In this document: positions 20,337 through 29,471 of the stretch, in pieces
How the letters are laid out: every line of letters starts with the position of its first letter
Position numbering within the stretch: position 1 is the stretch's first letter
Source: Planctomycetaceae bacterium
GTDB taxonomy: Bacteria; Planctomycetota; Planctomycetia; Pirellulales; Pirellulaceae
Direction of reading: 5' to 3'
NCBI GenBank assembly: GCA_027487485.1
Contig: JAIYDN010000101.1
Location: 92,128 to 156,127, forward strand
Length of the DNA: 64,000 nt
The notes under the pieces: generated by a model
Told to the model about the DNA's origin: nothing
Database searches by the model: none
Seen by the model: only the letters and a program-made list of their open reading frames with translations
Position numbers and translations under genes: made by a program

Positions 20337-22622
20337 ATGCATTTCCAGAAGATAGCTCTCTGGGGGGGCTTGCTTCTAGGATTCGTGGCCATTTCGGACG
20401 CTCAGGAGCATTGGGGGCAATTTCGAGGCGACGGGGCCAAGGGCATCGGGGACAACAAGAATCTTCCTGATCGTTGGTCTTCGACGGAGAATGTTGCATG
20501 GAAGTGCGATCTACCAGGCCGAGGTTGGTCGTCGCCAGTAGTTTGGGGCAACAAAGTGTTCGTCACCACCGTGATCAATACCGGAGAATCCGAAGAGCCC
20601 AAGAAAGGACTCTACTTTGGAGGCGATCGACCGAAGCCAGCTCAATCGATCCACCAGTGGAAAGTCTATTGCCTTGATCTTGGGACGGGCTCAGTGTTGT
20701 GGGACCAGCAAGTGCATGCAGGCATCCCAACCTCTCCGATCCATTTGAAAAGCAGCTACGCATCGGAGACCCCCATCACCGATGGCGAGCGTGTTTATTG
20801 CTACTTCGGGAATCTAGGTTTGTATTGTTTTGATTTGGAAGGAAATGAAGTTTGGCGCAAGCCTTTCGATCCCAAGGCAACTCGTTATGGCTGGGGTACG
20901 GCCGCTTCCCCCGTTCTGCACGAAGGGCGTTTGTACGTTGTGAACGATAACGAGGAAGAATCGTATCTCGTCGCCTTTGAAGCCAAGACAGGCGAAGAAT
21001 TGTGGCGGGTTGTACGCGATGAAAAGAGCAATTGGGCAACCCCTTACGTTTGGAAGAACGATCAACGAACGGAGATTGTGACACCAGGCACTGGTGGAAT
21101 TCGTTCGTATGATTTGGCGGGTCAACTTTTGTGGACGATTCGAGGGATGTCCAGCATCACGATCGCAACTCCCTACGAACACAATGGCTTGCTTTATGTA
21201 AGCTCGGGGTACGTCATGGATCAGACCAAGCCCATTTATGCAATTCGACCCGGCGCATCGGGCGATATCAGTTTGAAAGATTCGGAAACCTCGAACCAGT
21301 TCATCGCCTGGAGCCAGCCCAAGGCTGCACCGTACAACCCGACGACCATGATTTACGAAGATCGGTTGCATGTTTTGTATGACCGCGGACTCGTAAGTTG
21401 CTTCAATCCGGTGGATGGTAAGGAGATCTACGGTCCTGTTCGGTTACCCAAAGGAGGCGCATTCACCTCGTCTCCTTGGGCTTACGACGGCAAGGTCTTT
21501 TATCTGAATGAAGATGGAGTGACTCACGTGATCAAATCGAGCGATCAACTAGAAGTCTTGCATACGAACAAGCTGGAGGAGGATGACATGTGTATGGCGA
21601 CTCCTGCCATCGTCGGGGATAAACTTTTGATCCGAACGGCTGCCCGAATGTACTGCATTCAAAAGGGAAAGAAAATTGAAAAGCCGATTTCGTTTGACAC
21701 ACCCTCGACGTTCAATACTCCCCCTGCTCCGGCAGCAGCCTCGCAGAAACCCACGGACAGTGAAAAGCCGATCCAAGGGGCCATGGCTGAAGATGATTTG
21801 GGCACCCATGGCTACGCACCCTCCGATGGTGTGAATATTCATTATGTAACGAAGGGGACTGGCCCGTTGGTCGTCATGATTCACGGGTTCCCAGATTATT
21901 GGTACACCTGGCGAAAGCAGATCCCGGCTCTTGCAGAGAACTTTCAAGTCGTCGCCATCGATCAGCGAGGGTACAACCTGAGTGATCAGCCTGCGGGAGT
22001 CGAGAACTATGCGATGAAGAAGCTCATCGGGGATGTTCGAAACGTCATCAATCACTTCCAAAAAGAGAAGGCGATAGTGGTTGGGCACGATTGGGGTGGG
22101 ATGGTTGCTTGGCAATTTGCCATGAACTACCCAGCGATGACGGATCGTTTGGTGATTTTGAATCTACCGCATCCCAATGGACTGCGGCGGGAATTGGCCA
22201 CCAATCCAGAGCAACAAAAGAACAGCGAGTACGCTAGGTTCTTTCAGTCGCCAGATGCGGCTTCGCAGATAAAAGTCGCGTCGTTAGTGGAATGGGTGAA
22301 AGATGCGGAAGCCAAGAAGAAATATGTCGTGGCTTTAGAGCGTTCTTCGATGGAAGGGATGCTGAATTATTACAAAGCTAATTACCCTCGGGTGCCTTAC
22401 ACGTTACCCGAGAGCGAAGGACCGAAGGTCCAGTGTTCCGTTCTCATGATTCATGGCCTGAAGGATAAGGCCTTGCTGGCAAGTGCTTTGAACGACAATT
22501 GGAAGTGGATTGAGAAAGATTTGACTTTGGTCACGGTCCCAGAAGCGGATCATTTCGTGCAACAAGATGCGCCTGAGACGGTCACTCGCACGATTGCAAA
22601 TTGGTTGAAGGCCAATCCGTGA
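20337..22622 (+). CDS. PQQ-like beta-propeller protein fused to an epoxide hydrolase/haloalkane dehalogenase-like alpha/beta hydrolase
   Basis: N-terminal [24 protein letters not shown] and repeated [13 protein letters not shown] / [12 protein letters not shown] blades; C-terminal [29 protein letters not shown] (Asp nucleophile), [11 protein letters not shown] (His). One uninterrupted frame. Confidence 0.88.
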   Translation: MHFQKIALWGGLLLGFVAISDAQEHWGQFRGDGAKGIGDNKNLPDRWSSTENVAWKCDLPGRGWSSPVVWGNKVFVTTVINTGESEEPKKGLYFGGDRPKPAQSIHQWKVYCLDLGTGSVLWDQQVHAGIPTSPIHLKSSYASETPITDGERVYCYFGNLGLYCFDLEGNEVWRKPFDPKATRYGWGTAASPVLHEGRLYVVNDNEEESYLVAFEAKTGEELWRVVRDEKSNWATPYVWKNDQRTEIVTPGTGGIRSYDLAGQLLWTIRGMSSITIATPYEHNGLLYVSSGYVMDQTKPIYAIRPGASGDISLKDSETSNQFIAWSQPKAAPYNPTTMIYEDRLHVLYDRGLVSCFNPVDGKEIYGPVRLPKGGAFTSSPWAYDGKVFYLNEDGVTHVIKSSDQLEVLHTNKLEEDDMCMATPAIVGDKLLIRTAARMYCIQKGKKIEKPISFDTPSTFNTPPAPAAASQKPTDSEKPIQGAMAEDDLGTHGYAPSDGVNIHYVTKGTGPLVVMIHGFPDYWYTWRKQIPALAENFQVVAIDQRGYNLSDQPAGVENYAMKKLIGDVRNVINHFQKEKAIVVGHDWGGMVAWQFAMNYPAMTDRLVILNLPHPNGLRRELATNPEQQKNSEYARFFQSPDAASQIKVASLVEWVKDAEAKKKYVVALERSSMEGMLNYYKANYPRVPYTLPESEGPKVQCSVLMIHGLKDKALLASALNDNWKWIEKDLTLVTVPEADHFVQQDAPETVTRTIANWLKANP

Positions 22623-22702
22623 ACAGGATGGTAGGAAGTATTTGGAGCATCACGTGGCGCGATCAATGTAGTCGCGGGGTGGACGCATTCCCGATATACG
22701 CG
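22612..22702. repeat. Copy A of hydrolase/cfa junction repeat
   Basis: gccaatccgtgaacagg...ggaagtatttggagcatcacgtggcgcgatcaatgtagtcgcggggtggacgcattcccgatatacgc matches 23733-23822. Confidence 0.85.
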
Positions 22703-22759
22703 ACAGCAAAAGTGGAGTGCCCCGCGAAGGAAGTTCGTAATCGAGAACAATGCTTGCGG

Positions 22760-22829
22760 TCGAAAAATGTGGGGCGAAAGATAATCAGCCAAAGTAGGGT
22801 TCTAAAATTTTTCGCCCCTCATTTTTCGA
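22760..22829. repeat. Inverted repeat, 20-bp arms with about 30-nt loop
   Basis: tcgaaaaatgtggggcgaaa (22760-22779) against tttcgcccctcatttttcga (22810-22829), 19/20 complementary. Confidence 0.85.
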
Positions 22830-23169
22830 CAAACTCTTTTTGTACTTTCGTTGGTACTTGGAGACATCAAAGGGCCAAAGAACTTGTTCGAGTGGGTGGT
22901 TGCAAGTTGAGATTTGATTTCTTGAGCAAGGCGATAGGGTGCCATTCGTTCATGACATCTTTTTGCCTTCCTGGATGTCTACGGCCCGTGAGAAGTTATG
23001 GCCCCAAAAATCAGGGTTCTGCGGCCACTGCTTGTTCCGTTACATTTTTGCCAGCACTGTTCAGGCAGCCAGCAACAAAAAGGCAAAAACTCTCGGATTG
23101 GAAAGGCAATTGTTGAGCACACTTCCATTAGTGTAAAGCAAAGACTAGACTGGAGCGAAGAGGTAAACC

Positions 23170-23376
23170 ATGTCAGAAGCAGCGACCCAACTACTCAGTA
23201 CGTTCTCATCACTTTCGGCTAGTGAACAACATGAAGTGTTGATTGCACTTCTGCGAAGCAGTGGTCAGCTTTCACCGTCAACGTTGAACGACGATCAGCT
23301 CGTAGCGATTGCAGAGGAGGTTTTTTTATCGCTAGAAGTAGAGGAGCTCCATGGCGACGAAAATCGCAAGAGGTGA
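23170..23376 (+). CDS. Antitoxin of a MazF/PemK-type toxin-antitoxin pair
   Basis: 68 aa acidic ORF directly upstream of, and overlapping by 26 nt, a MazF-like toxin. Confidence 0.7.
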   Translation: MSEAATQLLSTFSSLSASEQHEVLIALLRSSGQLSPSTLNDDQLVAIAEEVFLSLEVEELHGDENRKR

Positions 23377-23695
23377 AGTGTGGATTGTCGATCTTGGTAT
23401 GGTGGCCAAAATTCGCCCGTGCTTGGTGTTGAGCATTCCAAGCGACGATGAGAATGACCGAGTGTTGACGGCACTCATTCCCCATACGACAAGTACTCGT
23501 CAGTCACGATTCGAAATCACCGTTCGAACGCCTTTCTTAAAGGAAGGGGCGTTCGATACACAAAATATCATCACAATTCCGAGCGTAAAATTGGTCCGCA
23601 AATTGGGAACACTAAACGCGGATCAGTTTTCGATGGTGGAACGGTCGGTTAAATACTGGCTAGGATTCGACCAAAAGGCTGAAGCAGGCACTTAA
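23351..23695 (+). CDS. MazF/PemK-like toxin (endoribonuclease family)
   Basis: IARGEVWIVDLGMVAKIRPCLVLSIP...TALIPHTTSTRQSRFEITV...VKLVRKLGTLNADQFSMVERSVKYWLG. Confidence 0.88.
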   Translation: MATKIARGEVWIVDLGMVAKIRPCLVLSIPSDDENDRVLTALIPHTTSTRQSRFEITVRTPFLKEGAFDTQNIITIPSVKLVRKLGTLNADQFSMVERSVKYWLGFDQKAEAGT

Positions 23696-23700
23696 AGCAA

Positions 23701-23822
23701 GAGAACAACGAATACGCTAGGTTCTTTCAATAGCTAATCCGTGAATAAGTTGGATGGAAGTATTCGGAGCATCACGCCGCGCGATAAATATAGTCGCGGG
23801 TTGGAGGCATTCCTGATACACC
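23701..23822. repeat. Copy B of hydrolase/cfa junction repeat, with internally deleted hydrolase relic
   Basis: 23701-23730 matches 22218-22247 (26/30); 23733-23822 matches 22612-22702; the intervening about 364 nt of copy A are missing. Confidence 0.85.
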
Positions 23823-25202
23823 CTTGCCTGCCTTTTTGCTCGCCACCACTTGGTAGATCTTGATGGAGCCGGCGGTGAAGCCACCTGATGCGCCCGCTAA
23901 GTATGCGACCCAAAGTCGGTACCGTTCCGCCCCAACCAATTCGATCGCTCGTTCCTTGTTGGCAGAGAGGTTCTTGCACCAGAAACGTGTTGTGATCGCA
24001 TAGTGCTCTCGCCAGGATTCGACGTCGTGAACTTCGAAGCCGGTTCGTTCGAGAACTTCGGTAGTGGTTCCGACTGGGATCAGTTCCGAGCCTGGGAAGA
24101 TGTACTTCAAAAGGAACTTGCGTTCAGGACGGATTCGAGCCGCAATGCGTTTCGATGGTTTCGCACTGCGTGCAATCGCATGATTCAGAACCAGCCCTCG
24201 GTCTCGGAGCAAGGAGTTGATTTTATTGAAGTACCTTGGATAGTTTGCCGTGCCGATGTGCTCCGACATTCCAATGCTGGAGATCTTGTCGTAGCTCCCT
24301 TGGTGATCAGCATAATCGCATATTTCTACGGTCACTCGATCCGATAGGCCAAGTCGTTCGATTTTGGCTTTCGCATATTCATATTGCTCTTGCGACAGAG
24401 TGATTCCATGTGCTTTGACACCGTAGTGCTGCGCTGCGTGGCAAATGAGCCCGCCCCATCCACAGCCGATGTCCAACATGCGTTCGCCTGGCTCAAGACG
24501 AAGTTTGCGGCAGATGATGTCTAGTTTGTCGTGTTGGGCTTGGTCGAGGGAATTGGACCAGTCCTTGAAGTAGGCGCAGGTGTAGACCATTTCGGAGCCC
24601 AAAAACAACTTGTAGAATTCGTTGCCCACATCGTAGTGAAACTGAATGTAGTCGGTGTTTTTGCGCTTCGATTCGTCTCGGCCCACCATGTCGTCGCGGA
24701 ACCCATCTTTCAGATCGGCCACTTCCGTTTTCGCAAAAAGGAAGGGTAGCGTCTTTTTAGCTAGCATGATTTTGCTGATTTTTTTCAAACGCGCCCTGTT
24801 GGATTGTTTGGTTTTCAGGGCTTCTGAGAAGTCGATTAGATCGCCACCTTCGAAGTCGATATGGCCTGTGGCGTAAAGTCGAACCAGCATCTCCAAGGTG
24901 GGGCGTCGCATCATGCTGCCAATGACGCCTGGCCCAGACAAACTGATGATAAACCTGCCATCAGCGTTGGCCCCCAGCGGAATGACTTCGCCGTTCCATA
25001 ACCGCACCGATACGTTCAGATCGAGCGGTTCCGCGACCGACTTCAATAAGTCACGGATCGAGTTTAATTGGGTTTCCGCAGAAAAGAAGCTGGCCATTCC
25101 ATCGACTCCATTCGAAACAAATACTTGGGGTGCGAGGCAATCCGCCTCCGCATTGTCGCCACTCAGTTGACAAACCGACTGGTAGTCTAGAGACTTTGCC
25201 AA
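23772..25202 (-). CDS. cfa: Cyclopropane-fatty-acyl-phospholipid synthase family methyltransferase
   Basis: FHYDVGNEFYKLFLGSEMVYTCAYF, MLDIGCGWGGLICHAAQHYGV, GITLSQEQYEYAK, SIGMSEHIG, C-terminus SGMPPTRDYIYR. Confidence 0.92.
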   Translation of the reverse strand: MAKSLDYQSVCQLSGDNAEADCLAPQVFVSNGVDGMASFFSAETQLNSIRDLLKSVAEPLDLNVSVRLWNGEVIPLGANADGRFIISLSGPGVIGSMMRRPTLEMLVRLYATGHIDFEGGDLIDFSEALKTKQSNRARLKKISKIMLAKKTLPFLFAKTEVADLKDGFRDDMVGRDESKRKNTDYIQFHYDVGNEFYKLFLGSEMVYTCAYFKDWSNSLDQAQHDKLDIICRKLRLEPGERMLDIGCGWGGLICHAAQHYGVKAHGITLSQEQYEYAKAKIERLGLSDRVTVEICDYADHQGSYDKISSIGMSEHIGTANYPRYFNKINSLLRDRGLVLNHAIARSAKPSKRIAARIRPERKFLLKYIFPGSELIPVGTTTEVLERTGFEVHDVESWREHYAITTRFWCKNLSANKERAIELVGAERYRLWVAYLAGASGGFTAGSIKIYQVVASKKAGKGVSGMPPTRDYIYRAA

Positions 25203-25292
25203 AATAATCGAAGACCGAAAAACGCAGGGAATCTGGGCATTTCAACTTTGCGGGGTGCGTACCAACGATATCTCTTGGGTTGATATGCAGTG

Positions 25293-25320
25293 TGCGGGAT
25301 CTGCTATGCGGGATCTGCTA
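25293..25320. repeat. Perfect 2 x 14-bp tandem repeat
   Basis: TGCGGGATCTGCTA (25293-25306) repeated at 25307-25320, upstream of the DUF1080 gene. Confidence 0.9.
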
Positions 25321-25436
25321 TACTGTGCATGGTCTTCTCGGCGCGTGGTCTATCGGCCAGTGCCCGACCCAATTTAGATCACATCATGTTCGCTAACGAA
25401 CGCTGCTCAAGCGTTTTGGCAGAGAGGTATTCGCTC

Positions 25437-26255
25437 GTGATTTTTCATTTCCCTCGATTGACTTTTCAAGGAGAGGCGATCGTTCGAACGTCCCGATCCT
25501 TTGCATCTCTTGGCTTTTTGGTTGCTGCGTGCTTGTACAGTGCGGCGACTGGCCAAGAATCCAAACCCCAGGAAGCGAAACCACAAAGTTCCGCGGCTCC
25601 AACGGCAGGCTTGTACCCTGTCTTCATTGATACCACAGGATCCGATTGGGTCACCGTTGGTAAAGAGGACTTTGTAAAAGCCAATTGCAATGACGATACT
25701 TGGGTTTGGGATGGCAACCAAGTTCATTGTACCGGGTTGCCTGTCGGGGTCTTACGCTCCAAAAAGAAATACAAAAATCTCGAATTCGTTGGTTCCTGGC
25801 GTCACCTGTCCGAAGGTGGCAATTCCGGCTTCTTTCTTTGGACGCCTGAACAGGCACTTGAAAAGCTTCCTCCCAACGCATTACCGAATGCGGGGATCGA
25901 AGTCCAAGTCTTGGACCATGGTTACACGGCTCAGTTTGAAAAATCGAGCGGCAAAAAGGCCGACTGGTTCTCCACCAATGGCGATATCTTCCCTGTTGGA
26001 AAGTCCAAGCTGAAGCCCTTTGCACCTCTTTCTCCCGACGGGTCGCGAAGCTTTCCAAAATCGAAGCACAGCCTCGGTTCCCCGCAATGGAATCATTACT
26101 ATGTTCGGGCCATTAACGGTGAAGTGCGTTTATGGGTGAACGGGCACGAGGTGTCTGGCGGAAAAGACGCCGATCCCGCTGAAGGGTACTTGTGCTTGGA
26201 ATCCGAAGGGGCACCTGTCGAGTTCAAGGACATCAAGATTCGCGAATTGCCTTAG
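25437..26255 (+). CDS. DUF1080 (3-keto-disaccharide hydrolase-like) secreted protein
   Basis: FVGSWRHLSEGGNSGFFLW, NAGIEVQVLDHGY, WNHYYVRAINGEVRLWVNGHEVSGG, GYLCLESEGAPVEFKDIKIREL. GTG start at 25437 with AGAGAGG upstream. Confidence 0.85.
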   Translation: MIFHFPRLTFQGEAIVRTSRSFASLGFLVAACLYSAATGQESKPQEAKPQSSAAPTAGLYPVFIDTTGSDWVTVGKEDFVKANCNDDTWVWDGNQVHCTGLPVGVLRSKKKYKNLEFVGSWRHLSEGGNSGFFLWTPEQALEKLPPNALPNAGIEVQVLDHGYTAQFEKSSGKKADWFSTNGDIFPVGKSKLKPFAPLSPDGSRSFPKSKHSLGSPQWNHYYVRAINGEVRLWVNGHEVSGGKDADPAEGYLCLESEGAPVEFKDIKIRELP

Positions 26256-26311
26256 TTTTCACGTTACCCCAGTTTTTATTTCGATAGATCATTTCACAAA
26301 CGATTTTAAAA

Positions 26312-28429
26312 ATGCCAAGTAAGTTTCATTCCAGAAGTCAGTCCGTCGGTAAGTTCAAAGCCTTGGTGGCACATACGATGGCTGCCGTCAGCGTTTTGCC
26401 AGCAGTGATTTTGCCGGCCACCTTTTTTCAAGCTGTCATTTATGCAACTAACGTGCAAGCGCAAGACGCATTGCCCCAAGGGCTGGTCTCTGGCGTTGAA
26501 CTGCAACATTTTGATCGTTCGATTCCAGCAACGGAGGATTTCTACCGACATGTGAATGGCAAGTGGTTATCAGATACACCCATCCCTTCGGACCAATCCA
26601 ACTACGGAACGTTTACGATCCTGGATATCGAAACCAAAGCTGCCATCAAAAAGATCATCGAAGAGGCAGGTGCGGACCCCAAGCCATCGCCGATCGCAAA
26701 GCAAGTAGGTGACTTCTATCGTTCGTACACCAACATCCCAAGACGCAACGAACTGGGGCTGAAGCCGATCGAAAGCCAGCTTCAATCGATTCGGTCCGTT
26801 CAAGATAAAGCTCAGCTTGTCGAGATGGCTGGCAAGTTGTCAGGCCAAGGCATTGGCAGCTTCTTGAGCTTTTACGTGGAGCCCGATGCGCGTCGCTCCG
26901 ATCAGTATGCGATCTATGTGAATCAAGATGGCATCAGCTTGCCAGATCGCGATTATTATCTGCTAGACGATGAGCAAAAAATAAAAACGCGAAAGGCGTA
27001 TGTTGCGTTCATTGAGTCCATGTTGGGGCAAATTGGTTGGGACGATCCAAGCGGATTTGCAACGAAGATTTTGGCATTGGAGACCGCCTTTGCAAAATCC
27101 CAATGGTCCCAAGTGGAACTGCGGGATCCGGTCAAAGGCTACAACAAAATGCCATCGTCCGAGTTTGGCTCCAAGTACTCGGGGTTGCTTTGGGCGAATT
27201 ACACAAAAGCAGCCGGCTTGCCAGGTGCGTCGGATCTGATTGTTGGGCAGCCAAGCTTCTTTGCAGGTGCTTCGGAGCTGATTCAATCGACCGACATCGA
27301 AACACTCAAGGCTTACCTGGCGTTCCAAACCATCGATTCGATTGCGCCTTTGTTGACGGAATCGCTCGAGAAGATGCACTTTGATTTTCACGAAACAACT
27401 CTGAGCGGTGTCAGCGAACAAGAACCGCTGTGGCGTCGCGGTGTGGATGCCTGCAATGGCTTGCTAGGTATGCCGGTCGGACAACTTTACGTGGAGCGAT
27501 ATTTTTCACCGAAGGCCAAGGTGAAGATGAACGCGCTCGTTAAGAACCTGATGGTCGCCTTTGAAAATCGGATCAAGAAGTTGGCCTGGATGGGCAATGG
27601 AACCAAAGCTGAAGCCCTTCAAAAATTGGCTCTTTTTACCCCGAAGATTGGTTACCCGGACACATGGAAAGACTATTCCTCCGTGGAAATCGTTCCGGAT
27701 AATGTCGTTGTCAATTTTCTTAGGATAGCTGAATTCGAACGAGCGTATCAAATTGGAAAACTGGGGCAGCCCATCAATCGCAACGAGTGGTTCATGCCGC
27801 CTCAGGCAATCAATGCCTACTACAATCCCACGATGAATGAGATTGTTTTTCCAGCTGCCATTTTGCAACCGCCTTTTTTCAATCTGGATGCGGATGATGC
27901 CATCAATTACGGTGGCATCGGTGCAGTGATTGGTCACGAGATCAGCCATGGATTTGATGATTCCGGTGCTCAGTTCGACGGAAAGGGGAACCTGCGTGAT
28001 TGGTGGACGGAAAAAGACAAGGAAGAATTTAAGGCTCGTTCTGCTCGACTGGTCTCTCAGTTCGATGCTTATGCACCGTTGCCGAACTCCAAAGTCAACG
28101 GCAGCCTAACTCTGGGGGAGAACATCGGAGACCTGGGTGGTATGAGCGTTGCATACACAGCCTACCAGCTAGCGCTGGATGGCAAAGAAGCCCCTGTGAT
28201 CGATGGTTTCACTGGCGATCAACGGTTCTTTATTGGTTGGGCCCAGGTTTGGCGTCGCAAGTACCGCGACCAAGAGATGCTCAAGCGATTGATGACGGAC
28301 CCTCATTCTCCCAGCCAATACCGTTGCAACGGGATCGTTTCGAATCTGGACGAATTCCACAAAGCATTCGGTATCTCGGAAGGGACAAAAATGTTCCTTC
28401 CCGAGACCGATCGTGTAAGGATCTGGTAA
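26312..28429 (+). CDS. M13 family metallopeptidase (neprilysin/PepO-like)
   Basis: GGIGAVIGHEISHGFDDSGAQFDGKGNLRDWW, NGSLTLGENIGDLGG, N-terminal DFYRHVNGKWL. Confidence 0.94.
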   Translation: MPSKFHSRSQSVGKFKALVAHTMAAVSVLPAVILPATFFQAVIYATNVQAQDALPQGLVSGVELQHFDRSIPATEDFYRHVNGKWLSDTPIPSDQSNYGTFTILDIETKAAIKKIIEEAGADPKPSPIAKQVGDFYRSYTNIPRRNELGLKPIESQLQSIRSVQDKAQLVEMAGKLSGQGIGSFLSFYVEPDARRSDQYAIYVNQDGISLPDRDYYLLDDEQKIKTRKAYVAFIESMLGQIGWDDPSGFATKILALETAFAKSQWSQVELRDPVKGYNKMPSSEFGSKYSGLLWANYTKAAGLPGASDLIVGQPSFFAGASELIQSTDIETLKAYLAFQTIDSIAPLLTESLEKMHFDFHETTLSGVSEQEPLWRRGVDACNGLLGMPVGQLYVERYFSPKAKVKMNALVKNLMVAFENRIKKLAWMGNGTKAEALQKLALFTPKIGYPDTWKDYSSVEIVPDNVVVNFLRIAEFERAYQIGKLGQPINRNEWFMPPQAINAYYNPTMNEIVFPAAILQPPFFNLDADDAINYGGIGAVIGHEISHGFDDSGAQFDGKGNLRDWWTEKDKEEFKARSARLVSQFDAYAPLPNSKVNGSLTLGENIGDLGGMSVAYTAYQLALDGKEAPVIDGFTGDQRFFIGWAQVWRRKYRDQEMLKRLMTDPHSPSQYRCNGIVSNLDEFHKAFGISEGTKMFLPETDRVRIW

Positions 28430-28441
28430 GGACTTGGCCTG

Positions 28442-28864
28442 ATGATGAAACCCGATCCAGTCAGCGGCAACGCTACGAAATCCGAGATGGATATCATTCC
28501 ATTGTCCGACTGCCCATCCTTCATTACCAAAGATGGATCGGGTATTCGGGAGCTGTTGTCCCATCGTAATTCGTCGATCCGCAATCAAAGCCTGGCCGAG
28601 GCTACTATCGGGCCAGGCGTATTGACAGAATTGCATTATCACAAGGTTACCGAAGAGATCTACTTCATCACGCGTGGAACGGGCGTCATGACCTTAGGGA
28701 ATCGTACGTGCCGCGTTACAACGGGGGATGCGATTGCTATCCCGCCTGGCCAAATTCATCAGATACTGAACGATGGCGATGACGATCTTGTGCTTCTATG
28801 CTGCTGTGCGCCAGGTTACGAACATTCTGACACGTACCTTGTAAGTCCCGATTCTTTGAGCTGA
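28442..28864 (+). CDS. Cupin-domain protein
   Basis: TELHYHKVTEEIYFITRGTGVMTLG...TGDAIAIPPGQIHQILNDG cupin motifs. Confidence 0.88.
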   Translation: MMKPDPVSGNATKSEMDIIPLSDCPSFITKDGSGIRELLSHRNSSIRNQSLAEATIGPGVLTELHYHKVTEEIYFITRGTGVMTLGNRTCRVTTGDAIAIPPGQIHQILNDGDDDLVLLCCCAPGYEHSDTYLVSPDSLS

Positions 28865-28886
28865 TGTGGCTGGGTAGGACATCAAT

Positions 28887-29471
28887 ATGGACTCGGCCCC
28901 TTCACCCATGCCTGAATCTAACTTTCCCAACTTGGATGCGTTTCGGCCGTATTTAACGGTGTTGGCTCGTGGCCAGATTCCTGTTTCGATGCAAGCTCGA
29001 CTGGACGCTTCGGATATCGTTCAAGAGACCTTGATGGAAGCGTATCGGAAACGAGACCAGTTCCAGGGTGGACAGGAAGCTAGGCAACTTGCGGGCTGGT
29101 TGCGTCAGTTGTTGTCGTGCAATCTGATTGACGCGTTTCGGACGCAACGGCGCGACCAACGGGATGTTCGCCGCGAGCAAATGCTGCCCCATTCCGTCGA
29201 CGAATCTGCCATGGGGCTGGATGCGTTGCTCATTGCAAACGACTCGTCACCCAGCGAAGCGGTCGATAAACGTTTTCGAGCTTTGGAAGTTGCAAGAGCT
29301 ATTGAGCAACTGCCCGACCAGCAGCGCGACGCAATCATGTTGCGGTACTTTCAAAAAACGACACTCGAAGAGATCGCTAGCCATATGCAGAAATCCAAAC
29401 CCGCGGTGGCTGGGTTGTTGAAACGTGGACTGGCAACCCTGCGCGAGCGTCTGAAAAAGGAAGACGTATGA
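28887..29471 (+). CDS. ECF-type RNA polymerase sigma factor (planctomycete type)
   Basis: QARLDASDIVQETLMEAYRKRDQFQGG (region 2), AIEQLPDQQRDAIMLRYFQKTTLEEIASHMQKSKPAVAGLLKRGLATLRERL (region 4). Confidence 0.9.
   Translation: MDSAPSPMPESNFPNLDAFRPYLTVLARGQIPVSMQARLDASDIVQETLMEAYRKRDQFQGGQEARQLAGWLRQLLSCNLIDAFRTQRRDQRDVRREQMLPHSVDESAMGLDALLIANDSSPSEAVDKRFRALEVARAIEQLPDQQRDAIMLRYFQKTTLEEIASHMQKSKPAVAGLLKRGLATLRERLKKEDV

Noticed and set aside
21549-22115. 188-aa minus-strand ORF
   Set aside because: Antisense shadow of the PQQ-hydrolase fusion gene.
22601-23116. 171-aa plus-strand ORF in the TA island
   Set aside because: Starts inside the hydrolase end and runs through the junction repeat and hairpin, with no coherent domain; treated as non-coding.
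23772-23822. cfa C-terminus apparently replaced by a dispersed repeat
   Set aside because: The peptide SGMPPTRDYIYR looks like a genuine family C-terminus, so copy B is the real gene end and copy A is derived from it, rather than a repeat invading cfa.
27506-27949. 147-aa minus-strand ORF
   Set aside because: Antisense to the M13 peptidase gene around its zinc-binding region.
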